The notes under the pieces: generated by a model
Seen by the model: the letters and a program-made list of their open reading frames with translations, nothing else
Told to the model about the DNA's origin: nothing
Databases searched by the model: none
Shown: positions 1 through 8,882 of the stretch, piece after piece
Numbering within the stretch: the first letter of the stretch is position 1
How the letters are laid out: the number at the start of each line of letters is the position of its first letter
DNA from: CAZUZD01 sp964624465
Lineage (GTDB): Bacteria > Planctomycetota > Planctomycetia > Isosphaerales > Isosphaeraceae
Assembly (NCBI GenBank): GCA_964624465.1
Contig: CAZUZD010000120.1
Coordinates: forward strand, 1-16,516
Reading direction: 5' to 3'
Length of the DNA: 16,516 nucleotides
Translations under genes and position numbers: made by a program

Positions 1-1
1 C

Positions 2-538
2 AAGACCGGCGGCAACGAGACCCGCTCGTACGGGTACGACGCCGCCGGCCAGATCGTCTCGCAGGCCGTCACCGGCCAGGCGAGCACCGCGTTCGCCTAC
101 GACGCCGCCGGCAACCGGACGAGCGGCACGACGATCCAGGGCGGCAACCGGCTGGCCGAGGACGCCACCTACCGGTACGCGTACGACGCCGAGGGGAACC
201 TGACCCGGCGCGAGGAGAAGGCGAACAGCCGGGTCCGCGAGTACGCCTGGGACCACCGCAACCGCCTGACCACCGTCACCGACCGCGACACGGCGGCCGG
301 CCCGGCCACCCAGCAGGTCAGTTTCGTCTACGACGCCTTCGACCGGCGGGTGGGCAAGATCGTCGACGCCGATGGCGCGGGCCCGCTCTCGGCCACGAAG
401 CGCTCGACGATGTACGACGGCCAGGATGCCTACGCCGACCTGGACAACGCCGGTGTGGCGCAGTCTCGTTACCTGCACGGCCCGGCGGTGGACATGCTGC
501 TGGCTCGGCTCGACGCCGACACCGCCTCGACGTGGTAA
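2..538 (+). pseudogene. RHS/YD-repeat protein, C-terminal core fragment, truncated by an in-frame stop
   Basis: The open frame starts before the window edge. It carries YD-repeat units (YGYDAAGQ, FAYDAAGNRT, YAYDAEGNLTRR, FVYDAFDRRVGK), followed by the segment that normally precedes the end of the RHS core (YDGQDAYADLDN, then SRYLHGPAVD). RHS proteins are large secreted or surface proteins whose YD repeats form a shell around a variable C-terminal toxin. Here the frame reads TASTW and then TAA at 536-538. Reading through gives LPDRLGST, so the stop replaces the usual Tyr of the family motif WYL-DRLGS. The remaining core (the FTGRE..GLQYYRARYYDP part) and any toxin tip are absent. I infer a decayed or displaced RHS gene. 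The 5' end lies outside the window, so I cannot tell whether the upstream part is still expressed. Confidence 0.8.
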
Positions 539-733
539 CTGCCCGATCGCCTGGGCTCGACGTTGGCCGCCCGAGTGCTGCTCCGCATCGACGTCACCGG
601 GAAGTTGGTCCAAGTTCGAAAGGTCGGCCGCGACGTGGTCGACGTAAGCCGTTTATTCGCTGAGTCTAACGATTCGAATTCGCTGTCAACGGATCGCGGT
701 GCTTCTCGTCCGAGGGTGACCGCGATTCCTTGA
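539..733 (+). pseudogene. Decayed 3' remnant of the RHS core
   Basis: The frame of the upstream RHS fragment stays open for 64 codons past its TAA, up to TGA at 731-733. It begins LPDRLGST and then reads roughly RVLLRIDVTGKLVQVRKVG, which weakly echoes the family's LGSVRD-VVD-TG-VVD segment. After about 640 the sequence becomes AT-richer and looks non-coding, with no YD repeat. I read this as leftover coding DNA joined to unrelated sequence. It is unlikely to be a separate gene, because it has no plausible start or Shine-Dalgarno site. Confidence 0.5.
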
Positions 734-747
734 CCGCGTGATCAGGA

Positions 748-777
748 CCCCTGGGGCGGCTTCGGCCGCTCCAGGGG
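748..777. terminator. UUCG-loop hairpin between convergent genes
   Basis: Thirteen-base-pair stem (left arm 748-760, right arm 765-777, one G-U pair) closed by C-TTCG-G, an exceptionally stable tetraloop. It sits between the RHS remnant on + and the exonuclease on -, 7 bases past the latter's stop. There is no T tract on either side, so it would be a non-canonical, possibly bidirectional, terminator or a 3'-end stabiliser. Confidence 0.6.
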
Positions 778-784
778 CATCGGC

Positions 785-1582
785 TCAGCGGCGAGACGGA
801 GGGCCAGACGAGGTGGCGAGGTCCGCCAGGGCGGCGGTGACGAGGGCCTGGACGTCGTCCAGGAAGGCCTGGTTCAGCATCCAGCGCAGGTAACCGGGAT
901 CGCGGGCGGCCACCCCCTCCAGGGGCTGGCCCCGGTACTTGCCGAAGCCGAAAACCAGCTGCTCGCCGACCAGCCGGAAGCAGCCGGCGACGTCGACCGG
1001 GTAGAGCTGCTCGTGCAGGGCCCAGAGCTGGCGGGGCAGTTCGGGGTGGCGGCCCAGCTGGGCGTCGAGGACGGCGACCGTGGCCACGGCGTCGGCCAGG
1101 GCGCCATGGGCCTCGGTGTGCTCGCAGCCCAGGTACTGCCGCACGACCGCGCCGAGGTCCCCGGGGTTCAGCCGTCGGTGCAGCTGGAGCACGTCGACGA
1201 TGTTCCGGCCCTGCACGCTAAGGGGCCGGCCGGCCCGGCGGTACTCGGCGGCCAGCAGCGGCAGGTCGAACCGCACGAGGTTGAAGCCGGCCAGGTCGCA
1301 GCCGCTCAGGAACTGGTCGATCTCGGGCAGCAGCTCGGCGAACGGCGGCATGGCGGCGACGTGGGCGTCGGTGATGCCGTGGATGGCGCTGGCCGCCGGG
1401 GGGATCGAGATCCCGGGGTGGACCAGGCGGCGGTACGTCCGGGCCGGGCGATTGGGTTCGAGGCGGACGATGCCGATCTCGACGATTCGGTCGGACTGGG
1501 TGTCCAGGCCGGTGGTCTCGGTGTCCAGCACGGCCAGGGGATGCTCCAGCTGCAGGTGGTCGAAGTAAGGCTTCAGGGACAT
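785..1582 (-). CDS. DEDDh-type 3'-5' exonuclease (DnaQ/epsilon-like) with ExoX-like C-terminal domain
   Basis: Predicted 3'-5' exonuclease of 265 aa that removes nucleotides from DNA or RNA ends with two metal ions. All DEDDh residues are visible: Asp20 and Glu22 in VLDTETTGL, Asp106 in FNLVRFDLPLL, and His159 and Asp164 in EAHGALADAVAT. The family signature H-G-I-T-D occurs at 68-72. The C-terminus (about 210-240: FGFGKYRGQPLEGVAARDPGYLRWML) matches the small domain found after the nuclease in exodeoxyribonuclease X-like proteins. The ATG at 1582 is chosen because AAGGAG lies 10 bases upstream (complement of 1593-1598) and the protein fold begins there. The frame stays open further upstream, but that extension is Arg/Pro-rich and looks non-coding. 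There is no polymerase domain, so this is a stand-alone repair or processing exonuclease rather than PolC. The true substrate is unknown. Confidence 0.88.
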   Translation of the reverse strand: MSLKPYFDHLQLEHPLAVLDTETTGLDTQSDRIVEIGIVRLEPNRPARTYRRLVHPGISIPPAASAIHGITDAHVAAMPPFAELLPEIDQFLSGCDLAGFNLVRFDLPLLAAEYRRAGRPLSVQGRNIVDVLQLHRRLNPGDLGAVVRQYLGCEHTEAHGALADAVATVAVLDAQLGRHPELPRQLWALHEQLYPVDVAGCFRLVGEQLVFGFGKYRGQPLEGVAARDPGYLRWMLNQAFLDDVQALVTAALADLATSSGPPSRR

Positions 1583-1799
1583 GGTGGGCGAACTCCTTGC
1601 CAGCGGCCGGTCGGTGGGCAGCTGACCGGCCGGGGGTGGTGGTGAGGGCCTTCTCGACGATCGAGTCGGCGCATGCAGGACCAGCGCGGGGCCCGGGCGG
1701 GCTCGCGATTCGAGGGCGTGAGGGGCTGGACCCGGATGCGGGCGGGTCCGCAAGGGCGACGGTCGGTCGGCCGTGCCAGGTGGGCTCTGGCGCGCGGTC

Positions 1800-2012
1800 T
1801 CAGCTGCGACGGCGCCAGCCCACGCGGCGGGCGTAGGGGACGCGGCCGGCCTCGTGGCTGGCCTGACGCTGCTGCTGCAGGCCCCGGGCGACCTCGGCGG
1901 CAAGCAGGTCGATCAACGCCAGCCATTGCTCCCGCACCTCGGCAGTCGAACGGTGGGGCCGCGCCGGGGAGGGTTCCGGAGTCGGGAGCGGTCGGTGTAG
2001 GTTCTGGGCCAT
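1800..2012 (-). CDS. Small basic protein of unknown function (70 aa)
   Basis: I do not recognise this protein. It starts MAQNLHRPLP, has a Pro-rich N-terminus, then a predicted helix (about 24-50: AEVREQWLALIDLLAAEVARGL), and an Arg-rich tail ending GWRRRS. Support for a real gene is a good Shine-Dalgarno site (GAGGTG, about 8 bases before the ATG) placed just after the terminator of the recombinase gene, so it probably needs its own promoter or read-through. It lies between the recombinase and the exonuclease on the same strand. The helix plus basic tail would suit a small nucleic-acid-binding or accessory protein, but that is a guess. Confidence 0.5.
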   Translation of the reverse strand: MAQNLHRPLPTPEPSPARPHRSTAEVREQWLALIDLLAAEVARGLQQQRQASHEAGRVPYARRVGWRRRS

Positions 2013-2036
2013 CGGGATTCACCTCTGCAAGAAACG

Positions 2037-2072
2037 AAAAAAGGCCCCACGCCATCGGGATGGCATGGGGCC
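2037..2072 (-). terminator. Rho-independent terminator of the recombinase gene
   Basis: Read on the - strand, the outer stem GGCCCCA/TGGGGCC and the inner stem GCCAT/ATGGC enclose a 4-base loop with one C/A mismatch. It is followed directly by six T residues (complement of 2037-2042). It starts 31 bases after the recombinase stop and ends just before the leader of the 70-aa gene. Confidence 0.85.
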
Positions 2073-2103
2073 CAGGGGCAAGGTTGGGTTGGCGGACGTC
2101 GGC

Positions 2104-4086
2104 TCAAGCAGGGACCTGGGCCGGCACGTCCGTGACGGTGTCGGGCTGGGGCGGCCAGTGGTGGCCGGCCTGCGGCTCGAACCGGAACCGCTCGTGCCGG
2201 TGGCGGCAGAGCTTGTCCGGCCCGGCGGGCGGCTCGATCACCGGCTCGTAGGGATCGCTGAGGCCGCGAGCCTGGAGCTTGCGGCTCAGGGCGATGCTGT
2301 GCTGGACGGCGGGCTGCGTCAGGCCCAGCTCCTGGGCGACCTGACGCTCGGTCCGGGTGCCGTCCCGCAGCCCCTTCACCCGCTCCAGGAAGGCGATCCG
2401 CTGGGGCGGGTCGAACAGGTCGACGACCAGCTCGCGGCTGAGCAAACCCGATTCGCCCAGAGGCCGGGTCGTCAGGTCGAGGGCGGCCAGATCGAACCGC
2501 ACATGAGCCCGGAGCACGACGTGGCCGCCATCGATCGGGCGGTAGGGCCGGACCTCCAGCCGGGTGATCAGCTGGTGCATCAGCCGGCCGAACTCGGGGG
2601 AGTCCTTGGCCAGGGTGCTGAAGGCGGCGTGGATGCGGCCCTTCAGCTCGGACATCGCGGGCAGCTCGACCGCGGGCGTCTGGTTGCGCTCCAGGTCGGC
2701 CCGCTGGAGCTCCAGGTCACTCTTCTCGGCCTGGAGCTGTTGCAACTTGTCCCGCAAAGGCTCGATCGGCAGGCCCGAGGCGATCGCGTCGGTGATCCGA
2801 TCGACCTTCACGTCGACCTGGTGCAGTTGCTGGACCAGCTGCGCCAGCCGCTCAGCCTGGGCGACGCGGGCGGTGTTGGCCTGAGCCTGGAGCCGCTCGC
2901 GGAAGAGGGTGTCGAACTCAGGGAGCTGGCTGATCTCCTCGAGCATGGCCCCGCTGACCCGCTCGGCGAGCAGCGGGCCGCTGGCCGTGGCGCCGTTCCA
3001 GCAGCGGTACTCCCGGGCACCGGAGCACATCAGGAACTCGTTGCGGCCGTGGCCGCCGTAGTAGTAGGGCCGGCCGCAGACGCCGCAGGTCAGGTGCTGG
3101 CCGGGCCAGACGGTCCGCTTCCGCGGCACGCCCTTGCGGCGGTCCGGGCCCCTGGCCTGGCGACCCCGGGCGTACCGGGCGTTGCGCTCCCGCAGCTTGG
3201 CGGTGACGCGGTCGTAGTACGCGGCGTCGAAGAATGCCAGGTGCGGGACGGGCCGCACCAGCAGTTCCTCGGGCGGGGCCAGCACCGACTTGTGGCGGCC
3301 GGTCTTGTTGACCCGCACGCTGATCCGCTTGTTTCGGACCCGGATCCCCTTGAGGATCGGGTTCAGGGTCGTCTCACGGACCAAGGCGACGTCCCAGGTC
3401 GTCTTGCGGGCGAACGGGCCCGGCCGGATTCCCTGGGCGTTGAGCCAGTCGGCGACCTCGCTGTACGGGGCGCCGCCGTCGAGCATCTCGAACCACTTCC
3501 GGTAGATGGGCTCGGCGGCCGGGACCTTGCTCAGCTGGCTGTCGTTGGCGGCGCCCGCCGGCTTGTCGTAGCCGTACAGCACGAACTGGATGACGCCGCC
3601 CTGCAGGAACCGGTTCCGCAGGGAGCGGCGGATCCGCTTGGCGGTGTCGCGGTTGAAGGACTGGTGGCGGAAGGAGTTGAGGAAGGCGTTGTTCTCCCAG
3701 CCATCCTGGCCGGTGTCGACGTTGTCGTTGATCGCGATCAGGCGCGAGCCCTGATCCTCGGCCGCCTCGCAGATGGTGAAGACCTGCGTCCGGCGGCTGA
3801 TCCGGCCGAGGTCCTCGGTGATGATCACGTCGTGGATGCCGGCGTCGATCTGCTCGATGGCTTCGAGCAGCTCCTTGCGGTCGAGGCACTCGCCGGAGCC
3901 GACACTCTTGATGACGTGCCACTGGGTCGGGCCGTCGTAGTTGCGGGCGACGAAGCCGCGGAGGAGGTTCTCCTGGTCGTCGAGACTACGCTCGTCCTGC
4001 TTCTCGGTACTGATGCGGCAGATGGCCAGGATGCGGAGCACCGGGCCCAGGCGCGGGGCCAGGGGCGGGTTGAGCGTACCGGACAT
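2104..4086 (-). CDS. Large serine recombinase (resolvase/invertase family, zinc ribbon and C-terminal HTH)
   Basis: Site-specific DNA recombinase of 660 aa. It cuts both strands via a serine and rotates the halves to integrate, excise or invert DNA. The N-terminal resolvase domain (about 17-160) has the R-I-S-T motif with the nucleophile at Ser26, then DERSLDDQ and an ITEDLGRISRR segment equivalent to the family's E-x-LSRLSR. A recombinase domain (about 185-300) follows. A zinc ribbon with Cys334, Cys337, Cys354 and Cys362 comes next, then a coiled-coil stretch (about 400-490), typical of large serine integrases. Near the end (about 575-605) is a helix-turn-helix-like segment, RQVAQELGLTQPAVQHS. 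The ATG at 4086 is preferred over an in-frame GTG at 4095 because AGGAG lies 8 bases upstream (complement of 4095-4099). All key residues are present, so the protein looks active. Its substrate sites are unknown; palindromes at 4238-4313 are candidates. Confidence 0.92.
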   Translation of the reverse strand: MSGTLNPPLAPRLGPVLRILAICRISTEKQDERSLDDQENLLRGFVARNYDGPTQWHVIKSVGSGECLDRKELLEAIEQIDAGIHDVIITEDLGRISRRTQVFTICEAAEDQGSRLIAINDNVDTGQDGWENNAFLNSFRHQSFNRDTAKRIRRSLRNRFLQGGVIQFVLYGYDKPAGAANDSQLSKVPAAEPIYRKWFEMLDGGAPYSEVADWLNAQGIRPGPFARKTTWDVALVRETTLNPILKGIRVRNKRISVRVNKTGRHKSVLAPPEELLVRPVPHLAFFDAAYYDRVTAKLRERNARYARGRQARGPDRRKGVPRKRTVWPGQHLTCGVCGRPYYYGGHGRNEFLMCSGAREYRCWNGATASGPLLAERVSGAMLEEISQLPEFDTLFRERLQAQANTARVAQAERLAQLVQQLHQVDVKVDRITDAIASGLPIEPLRDKLQQLQAEKSDLELQRADLERNQTPAVELPAMSELKGRIHAAFSTLAKDSPEFGRLMHQLITRLEVRPYRPIDGGHVVLRAHVRFDLAALDLTTRPLGESGLLSRELVVDLFDPPQRIAFLERVKGLRDGTRTERQVAQELGLTQPAVQHSIALSRKLQARGLSDPYEPVIEPPAGPDKLCRHRHERFRFEPQAGHHWPPQPDTVTDVPAQVPA

Positions 4087-4428
4087 CAGGCACACTCCTG
4101 GCCGCGGTGGGCCGACGGAGTGTGCTGGATGGAGCGGATCGCCAGGCGATCGCGCCGCGAACAGCGATCAGCAGCCGCGACGTCGAGCAGCAGGTCAGGG
4201 AATTCGACCGGCTGGCACGTGGTTTGGCGCGTGAGGATCTTGGCCAAGAATCACCTCCGAGATCGGAGGTGCTGGGCAGGCAGCCGGTTTGGCACAATGT
4301 GTCAAACCGGCTGAATATTCTTGAGTGGCCCTGATCTCAGGCACGAACTGGTGAGCGGCCGCAAGTCGAAGGGGCAACGAGGCTTTCTGGCGACAAGTCG
4401 AGTTCCCAAGATGACTTAGGGCATGTCG
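4087..4428. other. Gene-free region upstream of the recombinase and downstream of the proS operon
   Basis: No ORF here has a credible start or codon pattern. The region has locally lower GC than its flanks (for example 4290-4330) and holds several inverted repeats, listed separately. It must contain the recombinase promoter and the 3' end of the proS operon. I see no tRNA and no T-tract terminator. Confidence 0.5.
4238..4313. repeat. Cluster of three palindromes upstream of the recombinase
   Basis: Three inverted repeats lie in 76 bases: TCTTGGCCAAGA (4238-4249); a 20-base near-palindrome with 9-base arms CACCTCCGA/TCGGAGGTG around GA (4252-4271); and a hairpin with 15-bp arms (4281-4295 and 4299-4313, one G-T pair) around AAT. 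They lie 150-230 bases before the recombinase start. They could be recombinase attachment or crossover sites, or operators. A TTGACA hexamer occurs on the - strand at 4300-4305 inside the third repeat, but no matching -10 box follows. Confidence 0.55.
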
Positions 4429-4707
4429 TCAAGCGAAGCCGAGCTTCTCCAGCACGGCCACCGGCATCAGGGGCCGGTGGCGGACCGGGTCGCGGCCGAG
4501 GACCAGGAACCCGACCTGCCAGGCGATCGCGATCCCCAGGAAGCCGTAGTACAGCTCGGGCCGGTTCGGCGCCGGCGGGTCGAGCCGCCCGACCCGGTCT
4601 TCGAGCGCCAGCAGGGGCACGAGCACCAGGAGCCCGAGGGCCCCGGCGGCGGTGAAGACGACCCGGGCGAACCGCTCGCCCCCGGCGGCCGGCGGCGGGT
4701 CGGTCAT
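4429..4707 (-). CDS. Small integral membrane protein (92 aa), conserved-hypothetical type
   Basis: Two hydrophobic segments are visible: about 14-35 (RVVFTAAGALGLLVLVPLLA) and about 52-72 (ELYYGFLGIAIAWQVGFLVL). They are followed by a conserved-looking end, ARGINE/ASPARTATE-PRO then RHRPLMPVAVLEKLGFA. The protein is probably a two-pass inner-membrane protein. I cannot name a function. Its ATG overlaps the stop of the upstream gene (ATGA at 4704-4707), which implies translational coupling in the proS operon. A longer frame exists upstream, but that part is Arg/Pro-rich shadow of the neighbouring gene. Confidence 0.7.
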   Translation of the reverse strand: MTDPPPAAGGERFARVVFTAAGALGLLVLVPLLALEDRVGRLDPPAPNRPELYYGFLGIAIAWQVGFLVLGRDPVRHRPLMPVAVLEKLGFA

Positions 4708-5162
4708 CGGTCGGGCCGATCCTGGCCGAGGTGCAGGTCCAGGTCGCCCGGGGCCGCCGGCGCGGTGCCGGGGCCCGAGCGGTCCAGGTGCAGGTCGAGG
4801 TCGCGGCGCGGGACGCCCAGCGCCGGGTGGTCGGGGTCGTCCAGGGCGTCGAGCTCCAGCCCGGTGCGGCCGTGCAGCCGGGCCTGGGCGTCGCGGAGCG
4901 CGGCCAGGGCGACGCCGACGGTCGCGATCATCAGCGCCGAGAACAGGCCGACGATGCCGCCGAGGATCCACCACTCCAGCGGCCGGTCGGGGGGCCATCC
5001 GGGGCGGGTCCCACCCCGGATGACGCCGAAGATGACGAAGGGCCCGGCCAGGGTCAGGACCGAGAGCAGGGCCAGCAGCACGACGGGGAACCGCGGCGGC
5101 CCCGGGGGGGCCGGCGGCGGGGGGGCGCCTGGCGGTCGATCCGACGTGCGGCCGGTGCTCAT
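4704..5162 (-). CDS. Two-pass membrane protein with DLDLHL repeats (152 aa)
   Basis: I do not recognise a family. The N-terminus is Pro/Gly-rich (about 8-24). It is followed by two membrane segments, about 25-48 (FPVVLLALLSVLTLAGPFVIFGV) and about 66-88 (WWILGGIVGLFSALMIATVGVAL). The C-terminal soluble part is acidic and contains the same hexapeptide, DLDLHL, twice (in RRDLDLHLDRSG and in GDLDLHLGQDRP). It starts 18 bases after the proS stop and overlaps the next gene by four bases, so it is a middle gene of the operon. The 5' Pro-rich part is encoded by G/C runs. Confidence 0.65.
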   Translation of the reverse strand: MSTGRTSDRPPGAPPPPAPPGPPRFPVVLLALLSVLTLAGPFVIFGVIRGGTRPGWPPDRPLEWWILGGIVGLFSALMIATVGVALAALRDAQARLHGRTGLELDALDDPDHPALGVPRRDLDLHLDRSGPGTAPAAPGDLDLHLGQDRPDR

Positions 5163-5180
5163 GGCGGGTTGCCTCGGGTC

Positions 5181-6962
<1,782 letters not shown>

Positions 6963-7434
6963 GGGCAGGGCTCCTGGGCAGGGCGGCGGCGGCCCGACGG
7001 ACGGCAGCGCCGGTCGGGGCGACGGTGGGGATCGTGGCGACGGCGACGGTTGCCGGAGCGGCGCGGACCTCCCGGTTCGGGGGACGGCCGGCCGCTCGCG
7101 GGTGCGAGATTGTACCACACCCGCCCCGTCGGCGCGACCGGCGCTCCCGACCGGCCCGACCGCCGGCCCGGACGACCGGGCCCGGCCGCACAGCCCGGCC
7201 AGGCCCCCCGCGCCCGAGATTCGCGCCGCCGCGACCTCTCGGCACACGCCGAACCGCGCCGCGGCCACGGCCCGGAATCGCCCGAAGCGGGCGGCCTGGC
7301 GGGCCGACCTGTAAGGATGAGTCGAATCATCGCACCCCATCCCGGTCGTGCGGTCGGTTCGCGGGGTCAGCCAGGCCATGCTGGCTTCGTCACGCCACAG
7401 GGTCGGGGTCACCCGGCCGCAGGGAGGTGCAGAG
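6963..7434. other. Divergent intergenic region between proS and the LEPR-XLL gene
   Basis: No gene is supported in these 472 bases. The open frames are G/C-driven shadows rich in Arg, Pro and Ala. It must carry the promoters for proS (-) and the LEPR-XLL gene (+). A TACAAT on the - strand is listed separately, and a short GATGA/TCATC inverted repeat occurs around 7316-7331. Confidence 0.5.
7109..7114 (-). promoter_or_regulatory. Possible -10 box for proS
   Basis: TACAAT on the - strand, one of few AT-rich hexamers in this region, about 147 bases upstream of the proS start. No TTGACA-like -35 box stands at 17-18 bases, so support is weak. The same hexamer is the -10 of the well-formed promoter at 8845-8874. 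Confidence 0.3.
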
Positions 7435-8769
7435 GTGTTGCGATTCCGTGCCAGCCGCCCGCGTCCCAGCCAGCCCGACCGTCGCCGGCCCAGCCCGCCG
7501 GCCCTCGTCGAACGGCTCGAGGACCGCCAGCTCCTGACCTACAGCCCGCTGGGCTACTCGCCCCCCGACCTGACCGTCGCCCCGCAGACCCCGCCGCTGG
7601 CGGCCTACGGCGGCGCGATCACGGTGACCGTCGACGTCGACAACCTCGGCGCCGCCTCGATGGTCAACCCGATCAACCAGGAGCAGGGGGCCCCGACCAC
7701 CGCCGACGCCGGCCCCTCGGTCGTGGGCGTGTACCTCTCGACCAACCCGCACGGCCTGTACCCCGGCGCCCGCACGATCCGCCTGGGCGGCATCGACATC
7801 CCGGGCGTGCGCCAGAAGAGCGTGGTCACGGTCACCCAGACCCTGGCCATGCCCGCCACCCGGCCGGCCGGCTTCCCGTCCAGCGGCGGCCGCCTGTACC
7901 TGTACTTCCGCGCCGACGACCTGAACCAGGTCACCGAGGCCGACCGCACCAACAACATCACCCGCGCCGAGCAGCCGCTGCTGGTCACCGCCGCGCTGCC
8001 GAGCCTCAACGCCATCGCCATCCAGGTGCCCGACCGGATGCAGCCCGGCGACGTGATCGCGCCGTCGTTCAAGCTCGCCAACCTGGGCGCCACCGGCATC
8101 CCGCCGCAGGGGCCCTTGCTCGTGCAACTGGTCGCCTCGACCGACCAGAACTTCGGCCCGACCGACGTGGTGCTGGCGTCGTTCACGATCGCCGACATCC
8201 CGCCGCTGTCGGCGGTGCCCAGCCGCACCACGCCGGCGCTCGGCGACGTGAACATCAACGACCCGGCCAACGTGATCACGCTCACCAGCCAGGCGGTGCA
8301 GATCCCCGCCGGCTACCGGTACATCGGCCTGGCCGTCGACCCGTTCAACACGATCCGCGAGCTCAAGGAGGTCCCCCGCGGGCCCAGCGCGCGGCTCCAG
8401 CAGATCCGCCCGGTCGGCCCGCCGATCCCGGGCCTGCCCCCGGCGGGCGTCGTGAGCCTGCCGGCCAACCCGACGAACCAGTTCCCGATCCCGCCGTTCG
8501 GCCTGCTGAAGTCGCCGTACCTGCCGCTCGACGCCCAGCTGGCCAGCGGCACGGTCGCCACCACGGCGGTCACGCCGGCCGTGGCCACCGCGGCGATCGC
8601 CCGCTCGAAGAAGCTCGGCAGCCCGGGCTCGAACCCCAAGCTCAGCGGCGTGGGCGTGCCCAAGCTGCCGACGCCCCCGCGGCCGGGCACGGGCACCGGG
8701 TCGGGCTACAGCATCAGCGGCCAGGGCGGCATCAGCGGCACTGGCAAGGGCGGGATCGGCACCGCCTGA
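7435..8769 (+). CDS. LEPR-XLL-type planctomycete protein with two CARDB-like domains
   Basis: Predicted exported or cell-surface protein of 444 aa. Near the N-terminus, V-E-R-L-E-D-R-Q-L-L (residues 25-34) matches the planctomycete LEPR-XLL signature that precedes the mature part of many large surface proteins. Two beta-rich segments follow (about 45-185 and 188-312). Each has the CARDB pattern: V-x-N-L-G-A early, then VYLSTN or LVASTDQNFGPTDVVL, then a terminal D-x-x-N-x-I-x-E-type strand (DLNQVTEADRTNN; DPFNTIRELKE). The tail (about 330-444) is Pro-rich and then Gly-rich, with GQGGISGTGKGGIGTA at the end. The GTG at 7435 is chosen because GGAGG (7423-7427) lies 7 bases upstream; an upstream GTG at 7348 has no such site. 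The likely role is adhesion or a scaffold, but no enzyme motif is seen. Confidence 0.82.
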   Translation: MLRFRASRPRPSQPDRRRPSPPALVERLEDRQLLTYSPLGYSPPDLTVAPQTPPLAAYGGAITVTVDVDNLGAASMVNPINQEQGAPTTADAGPSVVGVYLSTNPHGLYPGARTIRLGGIDIPGVRQKSVVTVTQTLAMPATRPAGFPSSGGRLYLYFRADDLNQVTEADRTNNITRAEQPLLVTAALPSLNAIAIQVPDRMQPGDVIAPSFKLANLGATGIPPQGPLLVQLVASTDQNFGPTDVVLASFTIADIPPLSAVPSRTTPALGDVNINDPANVITLTSQAVQIPAGYRYIGLAVDPFNTIRELKEVPRGPSARLQQIRPVGPPIPGLPPAGVVSLPANPTNQFPIPPFGLLKSPYLPLDAQLASGTVATTAVTPAVATAAIARSKKLGSPGSNPKLSGVGVPKLPTPPRPGTGTGSGYSISGQGGISGTGKGGIGTA

Positions 8770-8824
8770 TCCGTCCGCGACCCGGCCCGATCGATCGCAG
8801 AGCGGCCGGGCGCGCGGGGTGCGG

Positions 8825-8844
8825 GGGAGGCCTCTTCGGCTCCC
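8825..8844 (+). terminator. Weak hairpin after the LEPR-XLL gene
   Basis: GGGA/TCCC and GCC/GGC pair with one bulged G around a TCTTC loop, just before the -35 box of the next gene. There is no T tract. It could end the upstream transcript, but the evidence is thin. Confidence 0.25.
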
Positions 8845-8874
8845 TTGACCCCGGCGCCGGGCCGCTCCTACAAT
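8845..8874 (+). promoter_or_regulatory. Sigma70-like promoter of the YhaM-like gene, possibly giving a leaderless mRNA
   Basis: TTGACC (8845-8850), an 18-base spacer, then TACAAT (8869-8874). The ATG at 8883 is only 8 bases after the -10 box, so a normal start site 6-8 bases downstream would fall on or next to the A of the ATG. No Shine-Dalgarno site is present. Confidence 0.65.
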
Positions 8875-8882
8875 CGGCCGCC

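Noticed and set aside
4281..4313. The 15-bp-arm hairpin as terminator of the proS operon
   Set aside because: It lies about 115 bases past the last stop and has no T tract on the - strand side. I kept it as a repeat of unknown role.
2065..4314. A 749-codon open frame on + opposite the recombinase
   Set aside because: The antisense frame has clear serine-recombinase motifs; this one has no recognisable domain and typical shadow composition.
3986..4377. Small minus-strand frames upstream of the recombinase
   Set aside because: They overlap the recombinase start or the palindrome cluster, lack ribosome sites and have no coherent composition.
4320..4430. A possible tRNA gene as integration target next to the recombinase
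   Set aside because: Checked both strands for a TPsiC-like GTTCGA arm, CCA end and clover-leaf pairing; none holds.
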